Shown: positions 33,582 to 42,697, counted from the first letter of the stretch. The stretch is DNA of 64,000 nt from Mycolicibacterium thermoresistibile (GCF_900187065.1 NZ_LT906483.1:4712001-4776000), one strand, 5' to 3'. Made by a program: numbers and translations. Notes: a model not told the origin generated them from the sequence alone.

Positions 33582-35018
33582 ATGACCACCACTGGAGAAG
33601 ACCGGGTGGACTCCGGCAGCCGCGTCCACCCCGCTACCCGGGCGCACCGTCACCCGGTGTTGGCGCTGCTGCGCCGGCTGCACTTCTACGCCGGCGTGTT
33701 CGTCGGCCCGTTCATCCTGATCGCCGCGGTGACCGGGCTGTTGTATGCGCTGATCCCGCAGATCGACGCCGCGGTGCACCGCCATGAACTGACCGTCGAC
33801 CGGGTCGGCGAGCAGCGGCTGCCGCTGGCCGAGCAGATCGCCGCCGCCCGGGCCGCCCACCCCACGGGCGCGGTGTCGTCGGTCCGTCCACCGGTGACCG
33901 CCGAGGAGACCACCCAGGTGACCTTCGCCGTCGACCCGGAAACGTCAGGGGTGCCGGCGGATTACGCCCGCACCGTGTTCGTCGACCCCTACACCGGCGA
34001 GGTGCGCGGGACGTTGACCACCTACGGCCAGTGGATGCCGGTGCGGGCCTGGTTCGACGAGCTGCACCGCAACCTGCACCTGGGCGCCGTCGGCCGGCAC
34101 TACAGCGAGTTGGCCGCCAGCTGGCTGTGGGTGATCGCGCTCGCCGGCCTGGTTCTGTGGGTGCGGCACCGCCGCCGGTCCGGGGGTCTGCGGCGGCTGG
34201 CCCTCCCCGACCGGGCCGGCCCCGACGGCAGTCCGAACAGCCGCAACCGGGCGGTGTCCCGGCACGCCGCGGTCGGGGTGTGGCTGCTGGTGGCGCTGCT
34301 CGGGTTGTCGGCCACCGGGATCACCTGGTCCCGGTACGGCGGCGCGTCGGTGGATCGGCTGCAGCAGCAGCTCAACTCGAAGGCCCCCGCGGTCGACACG
34401 TCGCTGAGCACCCCGGCAACCGGGCAGCACGGCCATGCCGGTCACCACAGCGGGACCGGTTCCGGTGACGAGCTGCTCGCCGGGGTGGACACGGTGCTGC
34501 GATCGGCTCAGCAGGCCGGGTTGGCCGGCCCGATGTGGCTGTACCCGCCCGCCGAACCGGGTGAGGCCTGGCGGGCCGCGGAGCGCAAGCGGGACTGGCC
34601 GACCCGCAATGACGCGGTGGCGGTCGATCCGGTTTCCGGGGAGATCACCGACCGGGTGGACTTCGCCGACTGGCCGCTGCTGGCCAAGCTGACCCGGTGG
34701 ACCATCGACGCCCACATGGGAATCCTGTTCGGCGTCGTCAACCAGGTGGTGCTGATCCTCACCGCGGTCGGGCTGATCTACCTGATCGTGCGCGGTTACC
34801 GGATGTGGTGGCAGCGCCGGCCGGTCCGCGGAACGGCCTGGGCGGTCGGGCGGCCGCCGCTGCGGGGAGCCCTGCGCGCACTGGGCCCGCTGCCGGCGAC
34901 GGTTCTGGTGCTGACCGCCGCGCTGGTGGGCTGGTTCCTTCCGCTGTTCGGGTTGAGTCTGCTGGCGTTCGTGGCGGTCGACGCGGCAGTCGCGTGGTAC
35001 AAGCGCCGACGCACCTGA
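33582..35018 (+). CDS. PepSY-associated membrane protein
   Basis: A 478-residue PepSY-TM protein. A first helix (about 36-58, RRLHFYAGVFVGPFILIAAVTGLLYALIPQI) is followed by PepSY domains outside the membrane, further helices at about 178-198 and 225-245, 383-405 and 447-470. The His motif HRNLHLG resembles haem-ligand positions in PepSY ferric-reductase-like proteins. A flexible external loop contains the cluster HGHAGHH (283-289), a probable metal-binding site. Related proteins are linked to siderophore or haem iron reduction and to copper stress. ATG 33582 begins MTTTGEDRV. Neighbouring hemophore-like and His-rich proteins support a metal or haem role. Confidence 0.82.
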   Translation: MTTTGEDRVDSGSRVHPATRAHRHPVLALLRRLHFYAGVFVGPFILIAAVTGLLYALIPQIDAAVHRHELTVDRVGEQRLPLAEQIAAARAAHPTGAVSSVRPPVTAEETTQVTFAVDPETSGVPADYARTVFVDPYTGEVRGTLTTYGQWMPVRAWFDELHRNLHLGAVGRHYSELAASWLWVIALAGLVLWVRHRRRSGGLRRLALPDRAGPDGSPNSRNRAVSRHAAVGVWLLVALLGLSATGITWSRYGGASVDRLQQQLNSKAPAVDTSLSTPATGQHGHAGHHSGTGSGDELLAGVDTVLRSAQQAGLAGPMWLYPPAEPGEAWRAAERKRDWPTRNDAVAVDPVSGEITDRVDFADWPLLAKLTRWTIDAHMGILFGVVNQVVLILTAVGLIYLIVRGYRMWWQRRPVRGTAWAVGRPPLRGALRALGPLPATVLVLTAALVGWFLPLFGLSLLAFVAVDAAVAWYKRRRT

Positions 35019-35089
35019 AGGCCGGGCTGAATACCGCTCCGACGCAGCCGGTCTGGCGGCCCTGCCCGGCGGAATCGCCGGGCAGGGTA

Positions 35090-35318
35090 CCCTGAGCGGT
35101 GCAGCTGGTTTGCCGACGCGCCGCGGCGCATCGGCATCGAGTGGCGGATCCCTCCACGGACCGTCATGAGAGGGAACCCGGTGAGAGTCCGGGACTGTCC
35201 CGCAGCGGTGTGCAGGAACGACCGCCGTCATCGGCACTGGCCCGCAAGGGCTGGGAAGCGACGGCCAGTAGGAACCGAAGACGAATGCCTGCGAGTCCGA
35301 AGACCTGCCGGCTGTGCC
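35090..35318 (+). promoter_or_regulatory. cobalamin riboswitch upstream of metE
   Basis: The core GAGAGGGAACCCGGTGAGAG and GTCCGGGACTGTCCCGCAGCGGTG, with the distal B12-box GAGTCCGAAGACCTGCC at 35293-35309, match the adenosylcobalamin riboswitch. It lies in the leader of metE, where B12 represses the B12-independent enzyme in mycobacteria. Boundaries are approximate. Confidence 0.93.
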
Positions 35319-35320
35319 GG

Positions 35321-35340
35321 GCGCGCCGCGTCCGGCGCGC
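35321..35340 (+). terminator. perfect hairpin after the riboswitch, expression platform
   Basis: GCGCGCCG and CGGCGCGC make a perfect 8-bp stem with loop CGTC immediately after the B12 box, the position of an expression platform. It may act as a terminator when B12 is bound; no T-tract follows. Confidence 0.5.
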
Positions 35341-35429
35341 ATCGCCTCGTGGACTGGGCTGATGGCTACCGGCTGTCGGTCGGTGGGCGCCCAAAGGCGA
35401 TGAGCATCCCCCGCACCGAAGGACGCCGA

Positions 35430-37745
35430 GTGACATCCCAAGCGACATCGCAACCGACATCCCGACCCACACCGCAACCGTTCCGGGCCACCGTACTGGG
35501 CACGCCACGCATCGGCCCCAACCGCGAACTCAAACGAGCGGTCGAGGGATACTGGTCCGGCAGGATCGACCGGTCGACGCTGCACGAGGTGGCCGCCGAC
35601 CTGCGCCGCACCGGCAACGCCCGGCTGGTGGAGGCCGGGCTGGACTCGGTTCCGGTCAACACGTTCTCCTACTACGACCACGTGCTCGACACCGCGGTGA
35701 TGTTGGGGGCTCTGCCACCGCGGGTCACCGGGAACGCCGAACTGGCCGATGACCTGGACCGCTACTTCGCCGCCGCCCGGGGCACCGACACCGTCGCGCC
35801 GCTGGAGATGACCAAGTGGTTCGACACCAACTACCACTACCTCGTCCCCGAGATCGGACCGGACACCACCTTCTCGCTGCATCCGGACAAGGTCCTCGCC
35901 GAACTGGAAGAGGCGCTGCAGCAGGGTGTTCCGGCACGTCCGGTGATCCTCGGACCGCTGACGTTCCTGGCGTTGAGCAAGGCCGTCGACGGCGGCCCGG
36001 AACCGATCGAACGGCTCGACGAGGTGCTGCCGCTGTATGCCCGGCTGCTGGGCCTGCTGGCCGACGCCGGGGCCGCCTGGGTGCAACTGGACGAACCGAT
36101 CCTGGTCACCGACAGTCTGGCCGATGCGGCGGAGCTGGCCCACCGGGCCTACATCACCCTGGCCCAAACCCCCACCCGGCCCGGGATTCTCGTGGCGACG
36201 TACTTCGGTGAGCTGGGCGGCGTGCTGTCCGCGCTGGCCCGCACCCCGGTTGAGGCGATCGGCATCGACCTGGTCGCCGGCGCCGGTCAGCCGGTCGCCC
36301 AGGTTCCCGAACTCGCCGGAAAGCTCGTGGTCGCGGGGGTGGTCGACGGCCGCAACGTGTGGCGCACCGACCTGGAGGCGGCGCTGGGCACCCTGGCGAC
36401 CCTGCTGGGCAGCACCGCCGCGGTGGCCGTGTCCACCTCGTGTTCCACACTGCATGTCCCGTACTCGCTGGACGCCGAGACGGATCTGGACGATTCGCTG
36501 CGCGGTTGGCTGGCGTTCGGTGCGGAGAAGGTGTCCGAAGTGGTCACCCTGGCCACCGCGCTGCGCGACGGCCGCGATGCCGTCGCCGACGCCATCGACG
36601 CGGCCAGGGCGGCGTTGGCATCCCGCAAGACCGATCCCCGGCTGCGCAACGAGCAGGTCCGAGCACGGCTGGCGGGCATCGCCGCCAGAGGGCTCCGGCG
36701 GGCGCCCGCGGCGGCGCGGCGGGCCGCTCAGCAGGAGCGGCTGCGGCTGCCGTTGTTGCCCACCACGACGATCGGCTCGTTCCCGCAGACCGTGGAGATC
36801 CGCAGGACCCGGGCGGCGCTGCGGTCCGGTGCGATCGACGAGGCGGAGTACACGCGGCGGATGCGGGATGAGATCGCCGCGGTCATCCGGCTGCAGGAGG
36901 AGCTCGGCCTCGACGTGCTGGTGCACGGTGAGCCGGAACGCAACGACATGGTGCAGTACTTCGCCGAACAGCTCGACGGTTTCGCCGCCACCCGGAACGG
37001 CTGGGTGCAGTCGTACGGCACCCGGTGCGTGCGGCCGCCGATCCTCTACGGCGATGTGGCCCGACCGCGGCCGATGACCGTCGACTGGATCACCTACGCG
37101 CAGTCGCTGACCGACAAGCCGGTCAAGGGCATGCTCACCGGTCCGGTGACGATTCTGGCGTGGTCGTTCGTGCGGGACGATCAGCCGCCGGCCGACACCG
37201 CCAACCAGATCGCGCTGGCCATCCGCGATGAGACGGTGGATCTGCAGGCCGCCGGGATCGCGGTCATCCAGGTCGACGAGCCGGCGCTGCGGGAGCTGCT
37301 GCCGCTGCGCGCCAAGGACCGCCACCTCTACCTGGCGTGGGCGGTGTCGGCGTTCCGGCTGGCCACCACCGGGGTCGGTGACACCACCCAGATCCACACC
37401 CATCTGTGCTATTCGGAGTTCGGCGAGATCATCGGCGCCATCGCCGATCTGGACGCCGACGTCACCTCGATCGAGGCGGCCCGCTCGCACATGGAGGTGC
37501 TCGACGACCTCAACGCCGCCGGTTTCGCCAACAGCGTCGGACCGGGTGTGTACGACATCCACTCGCCGCGGGTGCCGGCCCGTGCGGAGATCGTCTCCTC
37601 ACTGCGGGAGGCGCTCAAAGCCGTTCCTCCCGAACGACTCTGGGTCAACCCTGACTGCGGGTTGAAGACCCGGCGGACCGAGGAGGTGGTCGCGTCGCTG
37701 CGCAACATGGTCGAGGCGGCCGAGGAGGTGCGGGCCGCGTTGTGA
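35430..37745 (+). CDS. metE: 5-methyltetrahydropteroyltriglutamate-homocysteine S-methyltransferase (cobalamin-independent methionine synthase)
   Basis: Transfers the methyl group of 5-methyltetrahydrofolate to homocysteine to make methionine, using zinc rather than B12. The 771-residue protein has both (beta/alpha)8 barrels; zinc ligands are visible as His658 and Cys660 (IHTHLCYSEF) and Cys743 (NPDCGLKTR). The length matches mycobacterial MetE. GTG 35430 is chosen because GAAGGA lies seven bases upstream; ATG 35400 would add ten residues. The leader is a cobalamin riboswitch, so synthesis should shut down when B12 supports MetH. Confidence 0.95.
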   Translation: MTSQATSQPTSRPTPQPFRATVLGTPRIGPNRELKRAVEGYWSGRIDRSTLHEVAADLRRTGNARLVEAGLDSVPVNTFSYYDHVLDTAVMLGALPPRVTGNAELADDLDRYFAAARGTDTVAPLEMTKWFDTNYHYLVPEIGPDTTFSLHPDKVLAELEEALQQGVPARPVILGPLTFLALSKAVDGGPEPIERLDEVLPLYARLLGLLADAGAAWVQLDEPILVTDSLADAAELAHRAYITLAQTPTRPGILVATYFGELGGVLSALARTPVEAIGIDLVAGAGQPVAQVPELAGKLVVAGVVDGRNVWRTDLEAALGTLATLLGSTAAVAVSTSCSTLHVPYSLDAETDLDDSLRGWLAFGAEKVSEVVTLATALRDGRDAVADAIDAARAALASRKTDPRLRNEQVRARLAGIAARGLRRAPAAARRAAQQERLRLPLLPTTTIGSFPQTVEIRRTRAALRSGAIDEAEYTRRMRDEIAAVIRLQEELGLDVLVHGEPERNDMVQYFAEQLDGFAATRNGWVQSYGTRCVRPPILYGDVARPRPMTVDWITYAQSLTDKPVKGMLTGPVTILAWSFVRDDQPPADTANQIALAIRDETVDLQAAGIAVIQVDEPALRELLPLRAKDRHLYLAWAVSAFRLATTGVGDTTQIHTHLCYSEFGEIIGAIADLDADVTSIEAARSHMEVLDDLNAAGFANSVGPGVYDIHSPRVPARAEIVSSLREALKAVPPERLWVNPDCGLKTRRTEEVVASLRNMVEAAEEVRAAL

Positions 37746-37776
37746 GCCCGCGTGCGACGGACCGGGGCCGACGGAT

Positions 37777-37810
37777 GCCGGTCCCGCACCCCGGCGGGTG
37801 CGGGACCGGC
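37777..37810. terminator. strong hairpin terminator
   Basis: GCCGGTCCCGCACCC and its complement form a perfect 15-bp stem with a CGGC loop, between the convergent stops of metE and the next gene. Confidence 0.75.
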
Positions 37811-37837
37811 AGCGTCACCGGGATCGCGCGCTCACCC

Positions 37838-38191
37838 TCACCGGGTGACGCGGACCCCACCGTCGGGGAGCCGCTCGGCGTGACCGGCCGGCATCGGCTC
37901 GGTGCTGCCGTCCGTCTTCACGAACACCCCCGCACTGTCGGGCGGGAGCGATGCGATGTCGAACCCGGGCAACTCGTGCGGAACCTCATCCCGCAACACC
38001 ACCCGCTCGACCCCCTCGGGCAGTTCGGTGCGCAGCACGGGCCCGGGAGACGGGGCCGGGTCGGGTTCGGCGGAAGCGGCGCCGGCCGCGGCCAGCCCGG
38101 CGCAGATCACACCGGCCGTGACCGCGGCCCCACCGACCGCGGCGGCGGCGCGGCGCACCCACGGGTGACCAGGGGCATCTGCAGCATTCAT
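37838..38191 (-). CDS. small secreted protein beside a two-component system
   Basis: A 117-residue exported protein. The hydrophobic stretch RRAAAAVGGAAVTAGVICAGLAAAGAASA (about 13-41) is a signal peptide. The mature part contains two similar-length segments (VERVVLRDEVPHELPGFDIASLPPDSAGVFVKTDGS and PMPAGHAERLPDGGVRVTR). ATG 38191 has GAGAGGAGA upstream. It is divergent from the response-regulator gene with 169 bases between them, so it may be a target of that system. No family is recognised. Confidence 0.7.
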   Translation of the reverse strand: MNAADAPGHPWVRRAAAAVGGAAVTAGVICAGLAAAGAASAEPDPAPSPGPVLRTELPEGVERVVLRDEVPHELPGFDIASLPPDSAGVFVKTDGSTEPMPAGHAERLPDGGVRVTR

Positions 38192-38360
38192 CGGCGTATC
38201 TCCTCTCGTGGCGCGGTCCGGACGGTCCGGCCGCAGGGGATAACCAACCACGACGGCTGTTTCGCCGGCGTTTCCTGCCGCTTTTCGTGTGCGGTCACCC
38301 CGGCGCCGTCGGCGGCCGGCGCAAACACGAGGGAAACACGTCCGATTGCATCATGGCTGC

Positions 38361-39023
38361 ATGCGGATTCTCGTCGTCGAGGATGAACCCGAACTCGCGG
38401 ACGCGGTCGCGGACTGGCTGCGCGCGGACAGCCATGCCGTCGACGTCAGCCACGACGGGGACGACGCCCTGGAGCGTCTCGACGTCAACGATTACGACGT
38501 CGTGGTGCTCGATCGCAACCTGCCCGGCGTGCACGGCGATGACGTGTGCCGGCGTCTGGTGGCCGACGGTGCCACCGTCCGGGTGATCATGCTCACCGCG
38601 GCGGGGGAGATCGCCGATCGGGTGGACGGACTCAGCCTCGGGGCCGATGACTACCTGGTCAAACCGTTCGCCCTGCCCGAACTGGCCGCGCGGGTGCAGG
38701 CCCTCGGCCGCCGGACCGGCCCGGCTACGCCGCCGGTGCTGCGCTGCGCGGATATCGTCCTCGATCCGGCCCGTCGCACGGTGTTCCGCGCGGGCCGGTA
38801 CGTGCCGCTGTCCAACAAGGAGTTCGGCGTGCTCGCCGAACTGATGCGCGCCGACGGTGCGGTGGTCTCCGCCGAGCATCTGCTGGAGAAGGTGTGGGAC
38901 GAGAACGCCGATCCGTTCACCAGCGCGGTGCGCCTGACGATCCACAAGTTGCGGCGCAAGCTGGGGGACCCCACGGTGGTGCACACCGTCGTCTCGGCCG
39001 GGTACCGGGTGGGCTGGTCGTGA
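38361..39023 (+). CDS. OmpR-family response regulator
   Basis: A 220-residue two-component regulator. The receiver domain (1-115) starts MRILVVEDEPELADA, with phospho-acceptor Asp51 (VVLDRNLPG) and Lys101 (YLVKPF); the OmpR winged helix (about 125-218) contains PLSNKEFGVLAELMRADGAVVSAEHLLEKVWDEN and VRLTIHKLRRKLG. Phosphorylated by the kinase encoded next, whose GTG overlaps its TGA. The ATG at 38361 is where the conserved RILVVEDE begins. It is divergent from the secreted protein gene, a likely target. The signal is unknown. Confidence 0.9.
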   Translation: MRILVVEDEPELADAVADWLRADSHAVDVSHDGDDALERLDVNDYDVVVLDRNLPGVHGDDVCRRLVADGATVRVIMLTAAGEIADRVDGLSLGADDYLVKPFALPELAARVQALGRRTGPATPPVLRCADIVLDPARRTVFRAGRYVPLSNKEFGVLAELMRADGAVVSAEHLLEKVWDENADPFTSAVRLTIHKLRRKLGDPTVVHTVVSAGYRVGWS

Positions 39024-40210
39024 GGGGTCGATGGTCCGGTCGGGTGTCTCTGCGCGGTCGCATCACGATCATGAGCGCCGCGGTCTCGTGCGCGGCGGCG
39101 GCGCTGCTTCTTGCGATCACCTATGCGCTGGTCGACCTGCAGCTCTCCCGGCGAGGTCCGGTCGTGATGCGGCGGAGTCCGCCGGACACGGCGCCGGCGG
39201 AGCCGACCGGTCCGGAAGTGTCCGGGGTGGCGGCCTGGATGGACCGGCACCGCGCCGAATTACAGGAAGCCGCCACCAACTCGTTGTTGCTCTACGGGGC
39301 TGTCGCGATGGCGGCGGTGACCGCGCTCGCCGCCGTCGTCGCCTGGCTGGTCGCCGGCCGGGTCCTGTCCCCGCTGCACCGGGTCACCGCCACCGCACGC
39401 CGGATATCCCGGGCTCCTGCGTTGAGTTCGGGTCTGCGGGAACGGATTCAGCTCGCCGGGCCCGCTGACGAAGTCAAGGACCTGGCCGACACGTTCGATC
39501 AGATGCTCTGCCGGTTGGACCGCGCCTTCGCCGGGCAACGGCGATTCGTGGGTGACGCGTCGCACGAATTGCGGACCCCGGTAGCGGTGAGCCGGGCCAT
39601 GATCGAGCTCGCGATGCGCCGTAACCCCGGGTCACCCGAGCTGATCCGGCTCGGCACGGATCTGTTGGAGGTCAATGAGCGCCTCGAGCGGCTCATCACC
39701 GGACTGCTGGCACTCACCAACGCCGAGAACGGGGTGATCGACGCCCACACCGTCGACCTCGCCGATGTGGCCGGCCATGCCGCGGCACAGCTGGCCGGCA
39801 CCGCCCGCGCCCGATCGGTCGAGGTCGACACGACGTTGTCGGAGGCCGTCACACGCGGTGACGCGACCCTGCTGGAACGGCTCGCGCACAATCTCATCGA
39901 GAACGCCGTGAAGTACAGCGGCGACGACTCGCCACGGGTGGTCGTCACCACCGGATCGTTGTCGGATTCTCAGGTGTTCCTCCGTGTTTCGAACAATGGC
40001 GAGCCCATCCGCGACGAGGACCTGCCGACCCTCTTCGAGCCGTTCCGGCGGCTCACCCGCGACACCCGGGCCTCGGGAGCCGGGCTGGGGCTCTCCATCG
40101 CCGCGGCGATCGTGCAGGCGCATCAGGGCACGATCGAGGCGACCGCCCGACCCGACGGGGGCCTCACCGTCGAAGTCGTCCTGCCGGCTCCGGCGGCCGC
40201 ACGACCCTGA
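39020..40210 (+). CDS. sensor histidine kinase
   Basis: A 396-residue membrane kinase. Two membrane helices (about 16-38 and 87-112) enclose a short 48-residue extracytoplasmic sensor loop; a HAMP domain (about 113-170) precedes the dimerisation helix with phospho-acceptor His182 in GDASHELRTPVAV. The ATPase domain has the N box HNLIENAVKYS and the G box GAGLGLSIA. The GTG start overlaps the regulator's stop (GTGA), so the pair is coupled. The small sensor loop suggests detection of a membrane-level signal rather than a large ligand. Confidence 0.88.
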   Translation: MRGRWSGRVSLRGRITIMSAAVSCAAAALLLAITYALVDLQLSRRGPVVMRRSPPDTAPAEPTGPEVSGVAAWMDRHRAELQEAATNSLLLYGAVAMAAVTALAAVVAWLVAGRVLSPLHRVTATARRISRAPALSSGLRERIQLAGPADEVKDLADTFDQMLCRLDRAFAGQRRFVGDASHELRTPVAVSRAMIELAMRRNPGSPELIRLGTDLLEVNERLERLITGLLALTNAENGVIDAHTVDLADVAGHAAAQLAGTARARSVEVDTTLSEAVTRGDATLLERLAHNLIENAVKYSGDDSPRVVVTTGSLSDSQVFLRVSNNGEPIRDEDLPTLFEPFRRLTRDTRASGAGLGLSIAAAIVQAHQGTIEATARPDGGLTVEVVLPAPAAARP

Positions 40211-40225
40211 GCCGGCCGCGGTCGT

Positions 40226-40231
40226 TAATGT
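40226..40231 (+). promoter_or_regulatory. leaderless -10 element (TAATGT)
   Basis: TAATGT followed by exactly seven bases and the ATG at 40239. No ribosome-binding site. Confidence 0.6.
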
Positions 40232-40238
40232 GACCTCC

Positions 40239-41423
40239 ATGACTACTGACGCGGACCGGGTCGCCGAACTCGCGCGGCGGGTGGTCGCCGAGCACGACCC
40301 CAACTCGGTGCCCATTCCGGAGTTCCTCGGCGCGTGTTATGACGCCGGACTGTCCTGGGTGCACTTCCCGGAGGGGCTCGGCGGCCTGGCCCTGCCACGC
40401 GGGTTGCAGGCCGTCGCCGACCGGATCCTGCAGGGTGCGGGTGGGCCGGTGCCGCTGGGGCTGAACCCGATGGGTTACGGCATGGCCGCTCCGACCATCC
40501 GCGAGCACGCCCAGACCGATGAGCTGAAACGGTTCTGGCTGCGACCGCTGGCCACCACCGAGGACATCTGGTGTCAGTTGTTCAGCGAGCCCGGAGCCGG
40601 GTCGGATCTGGCCGGGCTGGCCACCTCGGCGGTGCCGGACGGCGACGACTGGATCGTCAACGGGCAGAAGGTGTGGACCAGCCTGGCGCACCGCGCCCGG
40701 TGGGGGTTGCTGCTGGCCCGCACCGACCCCGACGCGCCGAAGCACAAGGGGTTGACCTATTTCGTGCTGGACATGCACGCCGACGGGGTGGAGACCCGGC
40801 CACTGCGGCAGATGACCGGACAGGCCGAGTTCAACGAGGTGTACATCACCGACGCGCGGATCCCCGACGCGCACCGGCTCGGCGCGGTCGGCGACGGCTG
40901 GCGGGTCGCGATGACCACCCTGATGAACGAGCGCAGCGCGTTGGGCGGCAGCGGCAACCGGCGCGGGTCAGGCACCATCGCCGATGCGGTCGCGTTGTGG
41001 GCGTCACGGCCCGACCTGCACACCCCGGTCATGCGGGATCGGTTGACCCGATTGTGGTTACGCGCAGAAGCTCAGCGGCTCACCGCCGAACGGTCCCGTG
41101 CCACCGCCACCGTCGGCGGACCCGGCCCGGAGGCGTCGATCGGCAAGCTGGTCGGCGCGGAACTCAATCAGGAGATCTACCAGTTCTGCATGGATCTGCT
41201 CGGGCCCGAGGGCGTGCTGTACCACAGCTACGACATGGACGGCGGCTCCGGCGACGACTGGCGCGGCCCGATCCAGCAGCGCTATCTGCGCAGCCGCGCC
41301 AACACCATCGAGGGCGGCACGTCCGAGGTGATGCGCAACATCCTGGGCGAGCGGGTCCTCGGATTGCCCGGTGATCTGCGCGCCGACGCCGGCATGCCGT
41401 GGAAGGAGATCCCGCGTGGCTGA
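40239..41423 (+). CDS. acyl-CoA dehydrogenase, first of an adjacent pair
   Basis: A 394-residue acyl-CoA dehydrogenase. FAD-contact blocks WCQLFSEPGAGSDLAGL (about 110-126) and DWIVNGQKVWTSLAHRARWGLLLARTD are present, as is the C-terminal RSRANTIEGGTSEVMRNILGERVLGLP. It starts with a leaderless promoter and its stop overlaps the next acyl-CoA dehydrogenase gene by eight bases. Paired, non-identical ACADs in mycobacteria often form alpha2beta2 heterotetramers that desaturate side chains of sterols or bulky acyl-CoAs; this is inferred here. The substrate is unknown. Confidence 0.87.
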   Translation: MTTDADRVAELARRVVAEHDPNSVPIPEFLGACYDAGLSWVHFPEGLGGLALPRGLQAVADRILQGAGGPVPLGLNPMGYGMAAPTIREHAQTDELKRFWLRPLATTEDIWCQLFSEPGAGSDLAGLATSAVPDGDDWIVNGQKVWTSLAHRARWGLLLARTDPDAPKHKGLTYFVLDMHADGVETRPLRQMTGQAEFNEVYITDARIPDAHRLGAVGDGWRVAMTTLMNERSALGGSGNRRGSGTIADAVALWASRPDLHTPVMRDRLTRLWLRAEAQRLTAERSRATATVGGPGPEASIGKLVGAELNQEIYQFCMDLLGPEGVLYHSYDMDGGSGDDWRGPIQQRYLRSRANTIEGGTSEVMRNILGERVLGLPGDLRADAGMPWKEIPRG

Positions 41424-42654
41424 GGAGCTTGCGGAACAGCCCGACAACGCAGCTGAGGAGCTTGCGGAACAGCCCGACAACGCAGCTGGTCTTTCGCCCA
41501 CGTTCACGTTCACCGAGGAGCAGCAGCAGCTGCGCGCGGCGGTGCGCAGGTTCTGCACCGAGCACTTCGACGAGCAGACGGTGCGCCGGCTGATGGAGTC
41601 CGAGCCCCGTTTCGACCCGAAGGTGTGGGCCCGGCTGGGCGCCGAGCTCGGCGTGCTGGGCATGTCGGTGCCGGAAGCCGACGGCGGCGTGGGCGGCACG
41701 CTGGTCGATCAGGCCGTCGCGGTGGAGGAATTCGGCGCGGCACTGGCCTGCGGCCCGTTCTTCGGCACCGTGTATCTGGCCGTCCCGGCGCTGGCGGCGG
41801 CCTCGGCCGGCCCGGTGCGCGACGAGCTGCTGGGCCCGTTGCTCGAGGGCGCCCGCACCGCGGCGGTGATCCTCGCCGACCGGGCCGGGGTGTTCGACCC
41901 GACCGCCGTGACCGTCACCACCGACGGCGCCACGCTGACCGGCACGGCGTCGCAGGTGGTCGACGTGGACGCCGCCGATGACCTGCTGGTCGCCGCCGAC
42001 GGTCCGGACGGGGTCGGGCTGTACGCGGTCGACGCCACCGGCCCCGGGGTGACGCGCACCCCGCTGGTCACCATGGACCTGACCCGACCGCAGGCGGCGG
42101 TGCGGTTCTCCGGGGCCCCGGCACGGTTGGTCGCCGAACCCGGCACCGCCGAACGGGTGATCACCCGGGCGCTGCAGGTGGGTGCCGCGCTGCTGGCCGT
42201 CGAACAGGTGGGCGCGGCCCAGCATCTGCTGGACCTGTCGGTGGATTACGCCAAGTCGCGGCTGCAGTTCGGCCGGCCGATCGGCTCCTTCCAGGCGGTC
42301 AAGCACCGGCTGGCCGACATGCTGGTCGACGTCGAGCACGCCCGGTCCACCGCCTACCACGCGGTGTGGGCGCTGGCCGACCCGGCCGGCGAGCTCGACG
42401 ATCCGGCGCTGGCCACCGGCATCGCGCAGGCCGTCTGTTCGGCCGCGTTCAGCCGGGTCGCCGCCGACACCATCCAGGTGCACGGCGGCATCGGCTTCAC
42501 CTGGGAGCACTCGGCGCACCTGTACTACAAGCGGGCGGCCACCGACGCCGCCCTGCTCGGCACCGCCGAACAGCATCGGGACCGGGTCGCCGCGCTGGCG
42601 TTGGACACCGCGTCGCCGGATCGGGTCCCGCGGGTGGCCACCGGCAGCGGATAG
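41416..42654 (+). CDS. acyl-CoA dehydrogenase, second of the pair, with duplicated N-terminal segment
   Basis: A 412-residue acyl-CoA dehydrogenase. The core starts near residue 28 (PTFTFTEEQQQLRAAVRRFCTEHF), with GVLGMSVPEADGGVGGTLVDQAVAVEEFG and the C-terminal VHGGIGFTWEHSAHLYYKRA. The N-terminal 24 residues consist of a duplicated EELAEQPDNAA unit encoded by an exact 33-bp tandem repeat that other acyl-CoA dehydrogenases lack. GTG 41416 has AAGGAGAT upstream and lies inside the end of the preceding gene. It probably pairs with the protein before it. The repeat is an odd feature of unknown effect. Confidence 0.86.
   Translation: MAEELAEQPDNAAEELAEQPDNAAGLSPTFTFTEEQQQLRAAVRRFCTEHFDEQTVRRLMESEPRFDPKVWARLGAELGVLGMSVPEADGGVGGTLVDQAVAVEEFGAALACGPFFGTVYLAVPALAAASAGPVRDELLGPLLEGARTAAVILADRAGVFDPTAVTVTTDGATLTGTASQVVDVDAADDLLVAADGPDGVGLYAVDATGPGVTRTPLVTMDLTRPQAAVRFSGAPARLVAEPGTAERVITRALQVGAALLAVEQVGAAQHLLDLSVDYAKSRLQFGRPIGSFQAVKHRLADMLVDVEHARSTAYHAVWALADPAGELDDPALATGIAQAVCSAAFSRVAADTIQVHGGIGFTWEHSAHLYYKRAATDAALLGTAEQHRDRVAALALDTASPDRVPRVATGSG
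41419..41484 (+). repeat. exact 33-bp tandem duplication in coding sequence
   Basis: Positions 41419-41451 and 41452-41484 are identical and in frame, duplicating the 11 residues EELAEQPDNAA plus boundary. The identity, including synonymous positions, points to a recent event. Confidence 0.9.
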
Positions 42655-42697
42655 GCTCGGTAACAGCCGCTCACCTGGGAGAAAGGACGTGACGTCG

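Noticed and set aside
35166..35429. N-terminal extension of MetE through the riboswitch
   Set aside because: The region is a structured RNA with the cobalamin aptamer; the MetE barrel begins only after 35430.
33945..37562. A 1205-codon open frame on the minus strand
   Set aside because: It runs antisense to the PepSY and metE genes, is His/Arg/Gly/Gln-rich low-complexity sequence without domains, and results from high GC content.
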